From the NCBI GenBank assembly GCA_963790525.1, contig CAWBOV010000004.1, positions 558,001 to 622,000 of the forward strand: 64,000 bases of DNA. Reading direction: 5' to 3'. Shown here piece by piece: positions 52,619 to 61,353 of the stretch. The position numbers were made by a program, and so were the translations under genes. The notes below the pieces were generated by a model, which was not told the origin of the DNA, did no database searches, and was given only the letters and a program-made list of their open reading frames with translations. Within the stretch, counting starts at the first letter, position 1. Every line of letters begins with the position of its first letter. The DNA comes from CAWBOV01 sp963790525 (lineage in GTDB: Bacteria; Actinomycetota; Actinomycetes; Mycobacteriales; Jatrophihabitantaceae).

Positions 52619-53509
52619 ATGACAGCCACCGCAGTAGCCACCGCGCCGCCGCCGGTCGTCCGCCGGCCGAGCAAGGGCTCGTTCAGATGGGGCAGTCTCG
52701 GCACCCTCGCCGTGATCGCACTGATCATCTTCTGGTGCCTCGTGCCGTTCTACTGGATGCTCGTCCTGTCCTTCCGGGACCCGGCGTTCACGTTCGACAC
52801 CACGCCGTTCTTCAGCCACGTCACGTGGTCGAACTTCAGCTACGCGTTCAACACCACGAACAACCACTTCGGTCGTTCGCTGGTCAACAGCCTGATCATC
52901 GGCGGCACGGTGACCATCGTGGCGATGGGCATCGGTGTCACCGCGGGCTACGCGATGGCGCGGCTGACCTTCCGCGGCAAGGGGCTCATCCTGGCGGCCA
53001 TCCTCGGCGCCTCGATGTTCCCCGGTGTGGCGATCCTGACCCCGCTCTTCCAGCTGTTCACGAACTTCGGCTGGCTGGGGACCTACCAGGCGCTGATCCT
53101 GCCGCAGATCTCGTTCTCGCTCCCGCTGGCGGTCTACACGTTGACGAGCTTCTTCGCCGACATGCCCTGGGAACTGGAACAGGCGGCTCGGGTCGACGGG
53201 GCAACCCCGGGGCAGGCGTTCCGGCTGGTGATCCTGCCGCTGGCCGCACCGGCCCTGTTCACGACCGCGATCCTGGTGTTCCTGGCGTCCTGGAACGAGT
53301 TCCTGCTGTCCAACTCGCTCTATGACGGCAAGGACAACGTCGCACCGTCCACGGTGGCCATCGCCAAGTTCACCGCCGGTCCGCACATCGTCCCGTACAC
53401 GCAGACGATGGCGGCCGGTGTGGTCGTGACGATCCCGCTGGTGATCATCGTGCTGCTCTGCCAGCGCCGCATCGTCAGTGGCCTCACCGCCGGTGGCGTC
53501 AAGGGCTGA
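52619..53509 (+). CDS. Sugar ABC transporter permease (MalG type)
   Basis: A 296-residue permease; helices at about 30-50, 100-125, 130-150 and further, with the EAA loop ELEQAARVDGATPGQAFRLVILPLAAPALFTTAILVFLASWNEFLLSN. The pair of permeases has no ATPase gene next to it; many actinobacteria use one shared MsiK-type ATPase for such importers, so it is probably encoded elsewhere. A strong terminator follows at 53530-53566. Confidence 0.92.
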   Translation: MTATAVATAPPPVVRRPSKGSFRWGSLGTLAVIALIIFWCLVPFYWMLVLSFRDPAFTFDTTPFFSHVTWSNFSYAFNTTNNHFGRSLVNSLIIGGTVTIVAMGIGVTAGYAMARLTFRGKGLILAAILGASMFPGVAILTPLFQLFTNFGWLGTYQALILPQISFSLPLAVYTLTSFFADMPWELEQAARVDGATPGQAFRLVILPLAAPALFTTAILVFLASWNEFLLSNSLYDGKDNVAPSTVAIAKFTAGPHIVPYTQTMAAGVVVTIPLVIIVLLCQRRIVSGLTAGGVKG

Positions 53510-53529
53510 CGGCTCGACCTCCACAGCAC

Positions 53530-53566
53530 GAAGCCCCAGGCCGGAGCGATCCGGGCCTGGGGCTTC
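53530..53566. terminator. Terminator between the sugar importer and a convergent gene
   Basis: GAAGCCCCAGGCC (53530-53542) and GGCCTGGGGCTTC (53554-53566) form a 13-bp perfect stem with an 11-base loop. It lies between two convergent genes (stops at 53509 and 53588) and can serve both. No T-run is present, as usual for high-GC actinobacterial terminators. Confidence 0.8.
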
Positions 53567-53587
53567 GCGCTGTTCGGCGTGCGTCGG

Positions 53588-53779
53588 TCAGAAGTTGCCG
53601 CTGTGGCCGTTGTAGTAGCTCAGCGCGACGCCGAGGCGCGTGGAGTTGGCCTCGTCCTCGGTCAGCGCGTTGTGGTCCCACTCGTTGTCCCGCTCGCTGC
53701 GGCGGCTCCACAGGGCGAGAGCGACGAATCCGACGACGAGCAGGGTGACCCCGACTCCGGCCAGGAATCCGATGAGCAT
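53588..53779 (-). CDS. Small single-helix membrane protein, unknown function
   Basis: 63 residues: MLIGFLAGVGVTLLVVGFVALALWSRR is one N-terminal membrane helix ending with a basic positive-inside cluster, followed by an acidic polar tail (SERDNEWDHNALTEDEANSTRLGVALSYYNGHSGNF). It is flanked by the terminator at 53530-53566 on its 3' side and 258 bases of promoter region on its 5' side, so it is an independent unit. I do not recognise a family; amino-acid composition and codon use support a real gene. Confidence 0.6.
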   Translation of the reverse strand: MLIGFLAGVGVTLLVVGFVALALWSRRSERDNEWDHNALTEDEANSTRLGVALSYYNGHSGNF

Positions 53780-54037
53780 GGCTACTCCCTCTGTGCCGCC
53801 GGCCCGGGACCCGGACGTGAAGGGGCGGTGAGGTCAGGTCTACTCCGAGATGCCTGCTGTGTCCAGATTTCGCAACGTGGCCGTGACCGCGGGAACAAGA
53901 GCGGCTGGGCGCCGGTTCTAATGACTGTTTTGGTAGGTCGGCCGGGAGGCTGGCAGACTGACTCCACCACCCCGGCTCCGGTTCACGTCGATGCACGAGC
54001 ATCCGGCGACCCGGCGGCCACATCGAAGGGATCCACA

Positions 54038-54268
54038 GTGAAGACCGGTATCCACCCCGAGTACGTCGAGACGCAGGTGACCTGTTCCTGCGGCAACACG
54101 TTCACCACCCGTAGCACCGCCAAGGGCGGCGTCATGAGCGCGGACGTCTGCTCCGCCTGCCACCCGTTCTACACGGGCAAGCAGAAGATCATGGACGTCG
54201 GCGGCCGTGTCGAGAAGTTCGAGAAGCGTTACGGACGGCGCGAGCGCACCACCTCCGCCTCCAGCTAG
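54038..54268 (+). CDS. rpmE: 50S ribosomal protein L31 (zinc-binding type)
   Basis: 76 residues: KTGIHPEYVETQVTCSCGNTFTTRSTAKG and VCSACHPFYTGKQKIMDVGGRVEKFEKRYG, the full L31 pattern. The CxC and CxxC cysteine pairs mark the zinc-containing (C+) form. GTG start at 54038 follows GAAGGG. A strong hairpin terminator follows, yet prfA and prmC come next on the same strand in the usual actinobacterial order. Confidence 0.95.
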   Translation: MKTGIHPEYVETQVTCSCGNTFTTRSTAKGGVMSADVCSACHPFYTGKQKIMDVGGRVEKFEKRYGRRERTTSASS

Positions 54269-54282
54269 CTCCGCACCACCAG

Positions 54283-54324
54283 CGCCCGCTCAGGCTGCTC
54301 CCGTGAGGGAGCACCTGGCGGGCG
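54283..54324 (+). terminator. Long hairpin between rpmE and prfA
   Basis: CGCCCGC (54283-54289), CAGG (54291-54294) and TGCTCCC (54296-54302) pair in order with GGGAGCA (54307-54313), CCTG (54314-54317) and GCGGGCG (54318-54324): an 18-bp stem with two one-base bulges and a GTGA loop. It would separate rpmE expression from prfA, whose start is only 60 bases further on. Confidence 0.7.
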
Positions 54325-54384
54325 TTGATGTTGTCCAGGGGTGTCCAGCACGGAGCCGGCAGAGTCGCCGGTGCGAGAAGGGCG

Positions 54385-55479
54385 ATGAGTTCGATGTCTG
54401 AACCGGATCAGCCGGGTACCGGTCACATCGGTGCGCTGCGTGCCGAGTACGCCGAGGTCGAGCGCGCCCTGTCCGATCCCGCGGTCCACTCCGAGCAGGG
54501 GCGGGCACGCACGCTGGGGCGCCGCTTCGCCGAACTGGCGCCGGTCGTGTCGACCGCCAACGAACTCGACGCCGTCCGCGCCGACCTGGGCGCCGCGCAG
54601 GAGTTCGCCGCCGAGGACGAGTCGTTCGTGGCCGAGGTCGCCGCGCTGACCGAGCGCATCGAGCAGCTGGAGGACCGGCTGCGGGAACTTCTGCTGCCGC
54701 GCGATCCGAACGAGGGCAAGGACGTCATCCTCGAGGTCAAGGCCGGCGAGGGCGGCGACGAGTCAGCCCTGTTCGCCGGTGACCTGCTGCGGATGTACCT
54801 GCGCTACGCCGAGCGGCAGGGCTGGTCGACCGAGGTCCTCGACGCCGAGCCGACCGACCTCGGCGGGTACCGGTCGGCCACGGTCGCCGTGCGCTCGCGC
54901 AAGCCCGACGACGCGGTGTGGGCCAGGTTGAAGTACGAGGGCGGGGTCCACCGGGTGCAGCGGGTTCCCGTCACGGAGTCCCAGGGACGCATCCACACGT
55001 CCGCGGCCGGGGTGCTCGTCCTGCCCGAGGCCGAGGACGTAGACATCGAGATCGACCCGAACGACCTGCGCATCGACGTGTTCCGCTCGTCCGGACCCGG
55101 CGGGCAGAGCGTCAACACCACCGACTCCGCGGTGCGGATCACCCACGTCCCCACCGGCGTCGTGGTGTCCATGCAGAACGAGAAGAGCCAGCTCCAGAAC
55201 CGGGAGGCCGGTATGCGGGTGCTCCGCGCCCGGTTGCTGGCCGCCGCCCAGGAGGAGGCCCAGCAGGCTGCCTCGACGGCGCGGAGATCCCAGGTCCGGA
55301 CCGTCGACCGCTCCGAGCGGGTGCGGACGTACAACTTCGCCGAGAACCGCATCAGCGATCACCGGGTGGGGTTCAAGGCCTACAACCTGGATCAGGTCCT
55401 CGACGGGGCCCTCGACGCCGTCATCGACGCCCTGACCAAGGCCGACATCGATGCCCAGCTCGCCGGCGAATCCGAGTGA
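54385..55479 (+). CDS. prfA: Peptide chain release factor 1
   Basis: A 364-residue class-I release factor reading UAA and UAG. The ribosome catalytic GGQ is in SSGPGGQSVNTTDSAVRITHVPTGVVV, and the earlier KAGEGGDESALFAGDLLRMYLRYAE and GVHRVQRVPVTESQGRIHTSAA stretches are family hallmarks. The ATG at 54385 follows GAAGGG; a second ATG at 54394 is possible. PrmC, which methylates the GGQ Gln, is encoded next and overlaps its end by 29 bases. Confidence 0.95.
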   Translation: MSSMSEPDQPGTGHIGALRAEYAEVERALSDPAVHSEQGRARTLGRRFAELAPVVSTANELDAVRADLGAAQEFAAEDESFVAEVAALTERIEQLEDRLRELLLPRDPNEGKDVILEVKAGEGGDESALFAGDLLRMYLRYAERQGWSTEVLDAEPTDLGGYRSATVAVRSRKPDDAVWARLKYEGGVHRVQRVPVTESQGRIHTSAAGVLVLPEAEDVDIEIDPNDLRIDVFRSSGPGGQSVNTTDSAVRITHVPTGVVVSMQNEKSQLQNREAGMRVLRARLLAAAQEEAQQAASTARRSQVRTVDRSERVRTYNFAENRISDHRVGFKAYNLDQVLDGALDAVIDALTKADIDAQLAGESE

Positions 55480-56404
55480 CCCGGCGCCGCCGGCGGGGTC
55501 CGCGCCGCTGACGGTGCGAGCGCTGCTGACCGATTCCTCTGCGCGCCTCGAGGCGGCGGGTGTCGCCTCGCCGCGCGTGGACGCCGAGTTCCTTCTCGCA
55601 CACGTCCTGGGTTGCTCGCGCGGCGTCCTCGGCCTCGCGCCCGATCCCACGCCGGGGCAGGCCGGACAGTTCCTCGCGCTCGTCGATCAGCGCGCTGCCC
55701 GGGTGCCGTTGCAGTACCTGCTCGGCACCGCCGCGTTCCGTCACCTCGAGGTGGCGGTGGGGCCCGGCGTGTTCGTCCCGCGCCCGGAGACCGAGCTGCT
55801 CATCGACCTGGTGCTACGGGACCTGTCGGCGCCGGCGCCGATCGCGGTGGATCTCTGCTCCGGATCGGGCGCGCTCGCGCTGGCGCTGGCCCAGGAGGCC
55901 CCTGCAGCCACGGTCATCGCCGTCGAACGCGCACCGGAGGCACTGGTCTGGTTGCGGCGCAACGTCACCCGCCTCGATCCCGCGGGCAGGGTCACCGTGG
56001 TCGCCGCCGACGTCACCGATCTCGTCGCGGACGTCGGGACCGGCGCCCTGGCGGGCGTCGCGGGCCGGGTGGACGCCGTCGTCTGCAACCCGCCGTACGT
56101 CCCGGAGGGCGCCGGTGTCGGCACGGAGGTCGGGTTCGACCCCCTGGACGCCGTGTTCGCCGGCGGCGACGGGCTGCGGCTGATGCCCGCGGTGATCGCG
56201 CTCGCGGCCGTGCTCCTGCGCCCCGGCGGCGTGGTGGCCATCGAGCACGACGAATCCCAGGGCGAGTCGCTGCCCGCGCTGTTCGCGGCTGTGGGCGGAT
56301 GGTCAGCCGTGGCCGGCCACACCGACCTGGCCGGGCGCCCGCGGTTCGTCACCGCCCGCCGGTCGCCGGTGCCCTTCCCGGAACCGGTCCCGCCCGCGGG
56401 CTGA
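55451..56404 (+). CDS. prmC: Peptide chain release factor N5-glutamine methyltransferase
   Basis: 317 residues. An N-terminal helical substrate-recognition part (AEFLLAHVLGCSRGVLGL, RVPLQYLLGTAAFRHLEVAVGPGVFVPRPETELLI) is followed by the SAM-binding methyltransferase with VDLCSGSGALALALAQ and the catalytic VVCNPPYVP. It methylates the Gln of GGQ in release factors. The ATG at 55451 overlaps prfA by 29 bases; a GTG at about 55515 directly before the first conserved helix is an alternative start. Its stop lies two bases from the stop of the convergent SGNH hydrolase gene. Confidence 0.92.
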   Translation: MPSSPANPSDPAPPAGSAPLTVRALLTDSSARLEAAGVASPRVDAEFLLAHVLGCSRGVLGLAPDPTPGQAGQFLALVDQRAARVPLQYLLGTAAFRHLEVAVGPGVFVPRPETELLIDLVLRDLSAPAPIAVDLCSGSGALALALAQEAPAATVIAVERAPEALVWLRRNVTRLDPAGRVTVVAADVTDLVADVGTGALAGVAGRVDAVVCNPPYVPEGAGVGTEVGFDPLDAVFAGGDGLRLMPAVIALAAVLLRPGGVVAIEHDESQGESLPALFAAVGGWSAVAGHTDLAGRPRFVTARRSPVPFPEPVPPAG

Positions 56405-56406
56405 GC

Positions 56407-57696
56407 TCAGTGCAGCGTGACGACTGGTTCGCCCTGGGCGTCCAGACCGGGGCCGCTGGTCGTGCACGTCCCCCCGCGGACGGCGCCGGCGTTGTAGGCC
56501 TGCCGCACGCAGCTGCGCAGTGCGAGCTCGCCCCAGTAGTCGGGGTGCAGCGACTCCTGGATGAAGAACGGCGATCCCGCCGCGGACACCGTGCGGATGT
56601 TCTCGATCCATTCGGACTTGTCCACCGCTCCCGGGCTCTTCCAGCTGCTGAGGCCCTCCTCGTAGAGCTTGCCGACACCTTGCTCGCAGAGCCGGTGGCC
56701 GTCGAAGAGACCGGAGACGTCGAGGACAGTGACGCCGGCCAACCCGGAGGCCGCCGCGGTCACCGCGCGATTGATCGTCGGCAGAGCGGTGGCGTTGGCC
56801 CAGTCGAGGTCGGCGTTCCAGAAGCCGCACCCGCCCGTCGTCTGGCGGGTGAAGCCGCTCTGGCTGTACCGCTCACCGGCCGCCGACGGCAGGGGAGAGG
56901 GGTAGGTCTGCACCACGATCGAGTACTGGCCCGTCGTGTAGCCGTCGGCGGACATCGCTGTCTGGACGTTGACCAGCGCCTGGCGGATCTCCGCGACCCG
57001 GGCCGAGACGGAGGCCGCGGTGAAGTCCGCCCGCACCGAACTGTCGTCGTTGCAGTAGTTCTTCCACCACGACGGTGAGGTCAGGAAGTCGGTGACACAG
57101 TCCTGGACGATACTGGCGAAGTTGAAGTTGTTGCCGCCGATCGAGACGGCGACCATCGACACCCGATGGGTCGCGGCGAAGCTCTGGAGCAGACGCGCCT
57201 GGCCGTCGTGGCCGGCACCGTCGGTGTAGAAGTCCACTCCGGGGGTGAAGGTGCCGCCGGTGTAGGGGCTGGTCGTGGTGCGGGCGCCGGAACAGGCGAG
57301 GTTCAGCGAGTTGACCCCGCCGATGCCGATCTCCGCGGCCTTGGACCGGTGGCAGCCGGGGATCGTCTCGCTGCTGCCGTTGTCGTCGTAGGCGGTCGGG
57401 CCGAGGGCGTCGATGGCCGGGTAGTCCGACTCGTGCGTGTTGCCGGCCCAGCGCCCGGCCTCGCCGGAGATGTAGGAGTCACCGACGCTGACGACCCACT
57501 GCGCGGTGACCGGCACGGCCGCGGAGGCGGATCCGGACGAGACGGCGAGCAGCCCGGCGGCGCCCAGCACCGCGGTTGCCAACACCGCCAGCGCCGGGCG
57601 GGCACGCAGGCGGAACTGGAACGGGAGCGGGAAGGCGTCATCGATGTCTCCTGTCGGGCAGCAGGAACACGTGTGCCGGGCTCGGTTCACCGGCAT
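56407..57696 (-). CDS. Secreted SGNH/GDSL-family hydrolase
   Basis: 429 residues as an open frame. After a signal-type hydrophobic segment (ALAVLATAVLGAAGLLAVSSGSASA) comes the SGNH domain: VVSVGDSYISGEAGRW (block I with catalytic Ser), NLACSGAR (block II), VSIGGNNFNF (block III) and ESLHPDYWGELAL (block V with catalytic Asp-x-His region). Several Cys pairs suggest disulfides. It should hydrolyse an extracellular ester. The ATG at 57696 has no ribosome site and gives an unusually long polar N-terminus, whereas an ATG at 57641 with AGGAG six bases upstream is one frame off; a single-base error there would make a normal signal peptide. Confidence 0.82.
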   Translation of the reverse strand: MPVNRARHTCSCCPTGDIDDAFPLPFQFRLRARPALAVLATAVLGAAGLLAVSSGSASAAVPVTAQWVVSVGDSYISGEAGRWAGNTHESDYPAIDALGPTAYDDNGSSETIPGCHRSKAAEIGIGGVNSLNLACSGARTTTSPYTGGTFTPGVDFYTDGAGHDGQARLLQSFAATHRVSMVAVSIGGNNFNFASIVQDCVTDFLTSPSWWKNYCNDDSSVRADFTAASVSARVAEIRQALVNVQTAMSADGYTTGQYSIVVQTYPSPLPSAAGERYSQSGFTRQTTGGCGFWNADLDWANATALPTINRAVTAAASGLAGVTVLDVSGLFDGHRLCEQGVGKLYEEGLSSWKSPGAVDKSEWIENIRTVSAAGSPFFIQESLHPDYWGELALRSCVRQAYNAGAVRGGTCTTSGPGLDAQGEPVVTLH

Positions 57697-57734
57697 GCGC
57701 CTGTGAACGTACGCCCGAATGGCAAGATGTCCAG

Positions 57735-58388
57735 GTGAGCTTCACCTTCGACTGCGCCGACCCGATCGAGCGCGAATCCGGTATCTCCGCTGCGGCCCGT
57801 GCGGTGGAGGCGGGACAGCTCGTCGTCCTGCCGACAGACACGCTCTACGGCCTGGGCGCCGACGCCTTCGACGCCGACGCCGTCGCACTGCTGCTGGAGA
57901 CGAAGGGCCGCGGGCGCTCCATGCCGGTCCCGGTGCTCGTCGGCTCGTGGGAGACGCTCGAGGGGCTGGTCGTGTTCGTCCCCGAACGGGTCCGGTCGTT
58001 CATCCACGCGTTCTGGCCGGGCGGTCTGACGCTGGTCGTCGAGCACGCGCCGTCGCTGGCCTGGGACCTCGGTGACGCGCGCGGGACGGTGGCCGTGCGG
58101 ATGCCGCTGCACCCGGTCGCCATCGACCTGCTCAACCGCACCGGCCCCATGGCCGTGTCCAGCGCCAACCTGACCGGGCACACCCCGCCGCCCACGATCG
58201 AGAACGCGCAGGAACAGCTCGGCGAGAACGTCGCCGTCTACCTCGACGGCGGGACGATTCCGGATGCCGTTCCCTCCACGATCGTCGACGTGACCGCCGA
58301 GGTGCCGCGCGTGCTGCGCGTCGGCGCGGTGAGCCTGGAGCAGCTGCGCGAGGTCGTCCCCGAAACGGTGGGCGCCAGCCCGGCCTGA
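57735..58388 (+). CDS. Threonylcarbamoyl-AMP synthase (Sua5/YrdC family)
   Basis: 217 residues of the YrdC-fold family that makes threonylcarbamoyl-AMP from Thr, bicarbonate and ATP for tRNA t6A37 modification. Motifs: AVEAGQLVVLPTDTLYGLGADAF (KxT-like nucleotide site region), KGRGRSMPVPVLV, FWPGGLTLVVEHAP, GTVAVRMPLHP and MAVSSANLTGHTPP. GTG start at 57735 is where similarity begins; upstream in-frame sequence is antisense to the hydrolase gene. Commonly located between prmC and glyA in actinobacteria. Confidence 0.9.
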   Translation: MSFTFDCADPIERESGISAAARAVEAGQLVVLPTDTLYGLGADAFDADAVALLLETKGRGRSMPVPVLVGSWETLEGLVVFVPERVRSFIHAFWPGGLTLVVEHAPSLAWDLGDARGTVAVRMPLHPVAIDLLNRTGPMAVSSANLTGHTPPPTIENAQEQLGENVAVYLDGGTIPDAVPSTIVDVTAEVPRVLRVGAVSLEQLREVVPETVGASPA

Positions 58389-58502
58389 GCTCGGGCCTTG
58401 CCTGCGGGCGGTAACCTCACCGGCAGAGATCGCGCCGATGCCAGGCGCGCGATTGCCGTCACGCGTGCTCTTCAGGGCGCCGTGGAGAGGAAAGGTATCT
58501 CG

Positions 58503-59768
58503 ATGAGCACGCCGTTCTGGGGCCCCGATTTCGACGCACTGCAGGACTTCGACCCGGAGCTGGCCGATGTGGTGCTCGACGAGCTCACCCGGCTCCGGTC
58601 GGGTCTGCAGCTGATCGCCAGTGAGAACTTCACCTCCCCGGCCGTGCTCGCCGCCCTCGGCAGCACGCTGAGCAACAAGTACGCCGAGGGATATCCCGGC
58701 AAGCGGTACTACGGCGGGTGCGAGGTCGTCGACCGTGCCGAGGAGATCGGCATCGCCCGGGCCAAGGAGCTGTTCGGCGCCGACCACGCCAACCTCCAGC
58801 CGCATTCGGGAGCCAGCGCCAACATCGCCGTATACGGCGCGTTCATGAAGCCGGGGGAGACGGTGCTCGCGATGAGCCTGCCCCACGGCGGTCACCTGAC
58901 CCACGGCACGAAGGTCAGCTTCTCGGGCAAGTGGTTCAACGCGGTCAGCTACGGGGTCCGCGCCGACACCGAGGACATCGACTACGACCAGGTGCGTGAC
59001 CTGGCCCGCGAGCACCACCCGAAGATGATCATCTGCGGCGGCTCGGCGATCCCGCGACTGATCGATTTCGCCGCCTTCCGCGAGATCGCCGACGAGGTCG
59101 GCGCCAAGCTCATGGTCGACGCCGCCCACTTCATCGGGCTGGTCGCCGGCAAGGCCATCCCGTCCCCGGTGCCCTACGCCGACGTCGTCACCTTCACCAC
59201 CCACAAGGTCCTCCGCGGCCCGCGCGGCGGCATGATCGTGTGCAAGGCGGAGCACGCCGCCGCCATCGACAAGGCCGTCTTCCCGATGATGCAGGGTGGG
59301 CCGCTCATGCACGCCGTGGCGGCCAAGGCGGTGAACCTCAAGGAATGCCTGACGCAGGAGTACCGCGACTACGCCCGGCAGGTCATCGTCAACGCCCAGG
59401 CGCTCACCGCCGGACTCGCCGCGGAGGGCATGCGCCCGGTCACCGGCGGCACGGACACGCACCTGAGCCTGCTCGATCTGCAGGGCGTCGGGGTCTCCGG
59501 TCGGGACGCCGAGGCCCGGTGCGGCGCCTCGGGCATCGTGCTGAACAAGAACGCCATCCCCAACGACCCGCAGCCTCCGTCGGTCGCGTCGGGCATCCGG
59601 GTCGGGTCGCCTGCGGTGACCACCCAGGGCATGGGCGCGCCGGAGATGGAACAGATCGCCTCGCTGATCGGGCGGGCCATCCGCTCCGAGGACCCGGGCA
59701 CGCACGCCGACCTGGCCAGCGAGGTCACCGCGCTCGTCGAGAAGTTCCCGGCCTACGCGCGCGGCTGA
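58503..59768 (+). CDS. glyA: Serine hydroxymethyltransferase
   Basis: A 421-residue PLP enzyme interconverting serine and glycine with tetrahydrofolate. Seen: LQLIASENFTSPAVLAALGSTLSNKYAEGYPGKRYYGGCEVVD, LPHGGHLTHG, VDAAHFIGLVAGK and VTFTTHKVLRGPRGGMI (PLP Lys in TTHK). The ATG at 58503 follows GAGAGGAAAGG. Its stop overlaps the ATG of the next gene (TGATG). The 114 bases before it hold the likely promoter; I see no recognisable riboswitch there. Confidence 0.95.
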   Translation: MSTPFWGPDFDALQDFDPELADVVLDELTRLRSGLQLIASENFTSPAVLAALGSTLSNKYAEGYPGKRYYGGCEVVDRAEEIGIARAKELFGADHANLQPHSGASANIAVYGAFMKPGETVLAMSLPHGGHLTHGTKVSFSGKWFNAVSYGVRADTEDIDYDQVRDLAREHHPKMIICGGSAIPRLIDFAAFREIADEVGAKLMVDAAHFIGLVAGKAIPSPVPYADVVTFTTHKVLRGPRGGMIVCKAEHAAAIDKAVFPMMQGGPLMHAVAAKAVNLKECLTQEYRDYARQVIVNAQALTAGLAAEGMRPVTGGTDTHLSLLDLQGVGVSGRDAEARCGASGIVLNKNAIPNDPQPPSVASGIRVGSPAVTTQGMGAPEMEQIASLIGRAIRSEDPGTHADLASEVTALVEKFPAYARG

Positions 59769-60910
59769 TGACCCATCCGAGCCTGGAATACGCGCTGGTC
59801 TGCTGCATCGCAGCGACCGGCAGTTTCCTGCTCACCCCGATCGCTCGCTGGATCGCCCTGGCCTGGGGCGCCGTCGCCCATCCGCGCGACCGGGACGTCC
59901 ACGCGCTGGACACCCCCCGCCTGGGCGGGCTGGCGCTCTACGCGGGGCTCGCGGCCGCGATCCTGGTCGCCCACGAGCTGCCGACCCTGAAGTCCACCTT
60001 CGCCGACGGCAGCGAGTCCAGCGGCGTCCTGCTGGCCGGGCTCATGCTGGTCGCGCTCGGCGCGCTGGACGACCGCTTCGAGCTGGACAGCCTGACCAAG
60101 CTGGCCGGGCAGGTGGCCGCGGCGGGCGTGATGGTCCTCGTCGGCGGCGTGCAGCTGCTGCAGATCTCGCTGCCCTGGGGCGGTGCGAACACGATCTCGC
60201 TCGGCCAGGACCTCGGCGTCCCGGCGACCATCCTGCTGACCGTGCTGGCCATCAACGCCGTGAACTTCATCGACGGCCTGGACGGGCTCGCCGCCGGCGT
60301 CACGGGCATCTCTGCGCTGGCCTTCTTCGCCTACAGCTACCACCTGGCAGCGGTGTCGGCCGGCTACGACATCGCGGCCGCCCCGACCCTGCTGGCCGCC
60401 GCGTTGGCGGGGACCTGCATCGGGTTCCTGCCGCACAACTTCGCGCCGGCCAGGATCTTCATGGGCGACTCCGGCTCGATGCTCGTGGGGCTGGTGCTGT
60501 CGGCCGTCGCGGTCACAGCGTCGACCCGCGTGGACCCGCAGACACTCAACGGCATCGCCGGCTCGCTGCCGCTGGCGCTGTCGGTACTGATCCCCCTGTC
60601 GGTCCTCGCGATCCCGCTCGCGGACCTCGGCCTGGCCGTCGTGCGCCGGGTACGGCACGGCAAGTCCCCGTTCGCTCCGGACAAGCAGCACCTGCACCAC
60701 CGCCTGCTCGAGCTCGGACACAGCCATCGGCGGGCAGTGCTGCTGCTGTACTTCTGGTCGGCGCTGCTCGCCTTCGGCGGGGTGGCGATGTCGTTCACCA
60801 GCGGGCCGTGGGTGGTCATCAGCGTTCTGGCCGGCCTCACCGCGCTCGGGCTGCTGATGTCCGCCGTTCCCCACCTGCGCCGCCACGCGGGCCCCGTGGG
60901 TCCGGCATGA
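59768..60910 (+). CDS. Undecaprenyl-phosphate sugar-1-phosphate transferase (WecA/MraY family)
   Basis: A 380-residue polytopic enzyme with about ten helices. Family motifs are ALDDRFELDSLTKLAGQ (DD Mg site), NAVNFIDGLDGLAAGV (NxxNxxDGLDGL), RIFMGDSGSMLVG (catalytic Asp region) and the His-rich loop PDKQHLHHRLLELGHSH typical of WecA rather than MraY. It transfers a UDP-GlcNAc-type sugar phosphate to undecaprenyl- or decaprenyl-phosphate to start wall polymer synthesis. It overlaps glyA and the next gene by 3-4 bases, so it is part of the chain leading into the ATP synthase operon, a typical actinobacterial position. Confidence 0.92.
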   Translation: MTHPSLEYALVCCIAATGSFLLTPIARWIALAWGAVAHPRDRDVHALDTPRLGGLALYAGLAAAILVAHELPTLKSTFADGSESSGVLLAGLMLVALGALDDRFELDSLTKLAGQVAAAGVMVLVGGVQLLQISLPWGGANTISLGQDLGVPATILLTVLAINAVNFIDGLDGLAAGVTGISALAFFAYSYHLAAVSAGYDIAAAPTLLAAALAGTCIGFLPHNFAPARIFMGDSGSMLVGLVLSAVAVTASTRVDPQTLNGIAGSLPLALSVLIPLSVLAIPLADLGLAVVRRVRHGKSPFAPDKQHLHHRLLELGHSHRRAVLLLYFWSALLAFGGVAMSFTSGPWVVISVLAGLTALGLLMSAVPHLRRHAGPVGPA

Positions 60911-61353
60911 CCACGCCGCCGCCGGACGTCACCGCCCGGATGGGCCGGGGCACCGCGCTCGCGCTGCTCGCCGGAGCCGCCGTGGGAACGCTCGCCTTCT
61001 TCCTCGTCTCCACCCACGGCGAACGAGCCGGGTTCAGCTACCTCGGCGGGTACGCCCTCGTGGTGGGCGCCTTCGAGTTCGGGCAGTTCAACATCCGTCT
61101 CACCGATCGTCACGCCCCCGAGCTCACGCTCGCCGTGGCCATGTTCAGCTACCTGACCACGGCGATCGCGCTGGCGCTCGTGCTGGCCGCCTCCAGCCCC
61201 CGTGTCGTCGACGGACCGGGGATCGCGTCGGGGCTGGGAGTGGGACTGGTGCTCTGGCTGGGGGGCCTCTTCGCCCGGTCCAGGGTGCGTTCGGAGCGGC
61301 TCACAGCTGGTGTTAACATCACGTTGCACAATGAGACCTACACCAAACCCTGA
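60907..61353 (+). CDS. Four-helix membrane protein upstream of atpI, unknown function
   Basis: 148 residues with four hydrophobic helices (GTALALLAGAAVGTLAFFLV, YLGGYALVVGAFEFG, LTLAVAMFSYLTTAIALALVLAAS, GIASGLGVGLVLWLGGLFA) and short ends. The ATG at 60907 overlaps the preceding stop (ATGA), and its 3' end overlaps the AtpI-like gene by 23 bases. Proteins like this are conserved just upstream of atpI/atpB in many actinobacteria; the role is unknown, and a subunit or assembly role in the ATP synthase is a guess. Confidence 0.75.
   Translation: MTTPPPDVTARMGRGTALALLAGAAVGTLAFFLVSTHGERAGFSYLGGYALVVGAFEFGQFNIRLTDRHAPELTLAVAMFSYLTTAIALALVLAASSPRVVDGPGIASGLGVGLVLWLGGLFARSRVRSERLTAGVNITLHNETYTKP

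Noticed and set aside
58389..58502. A riboswitch upstream of glyA
   Set aside because: The 114-base leader shows no conserved riboswitch core I can recognise, only a ribosome site.
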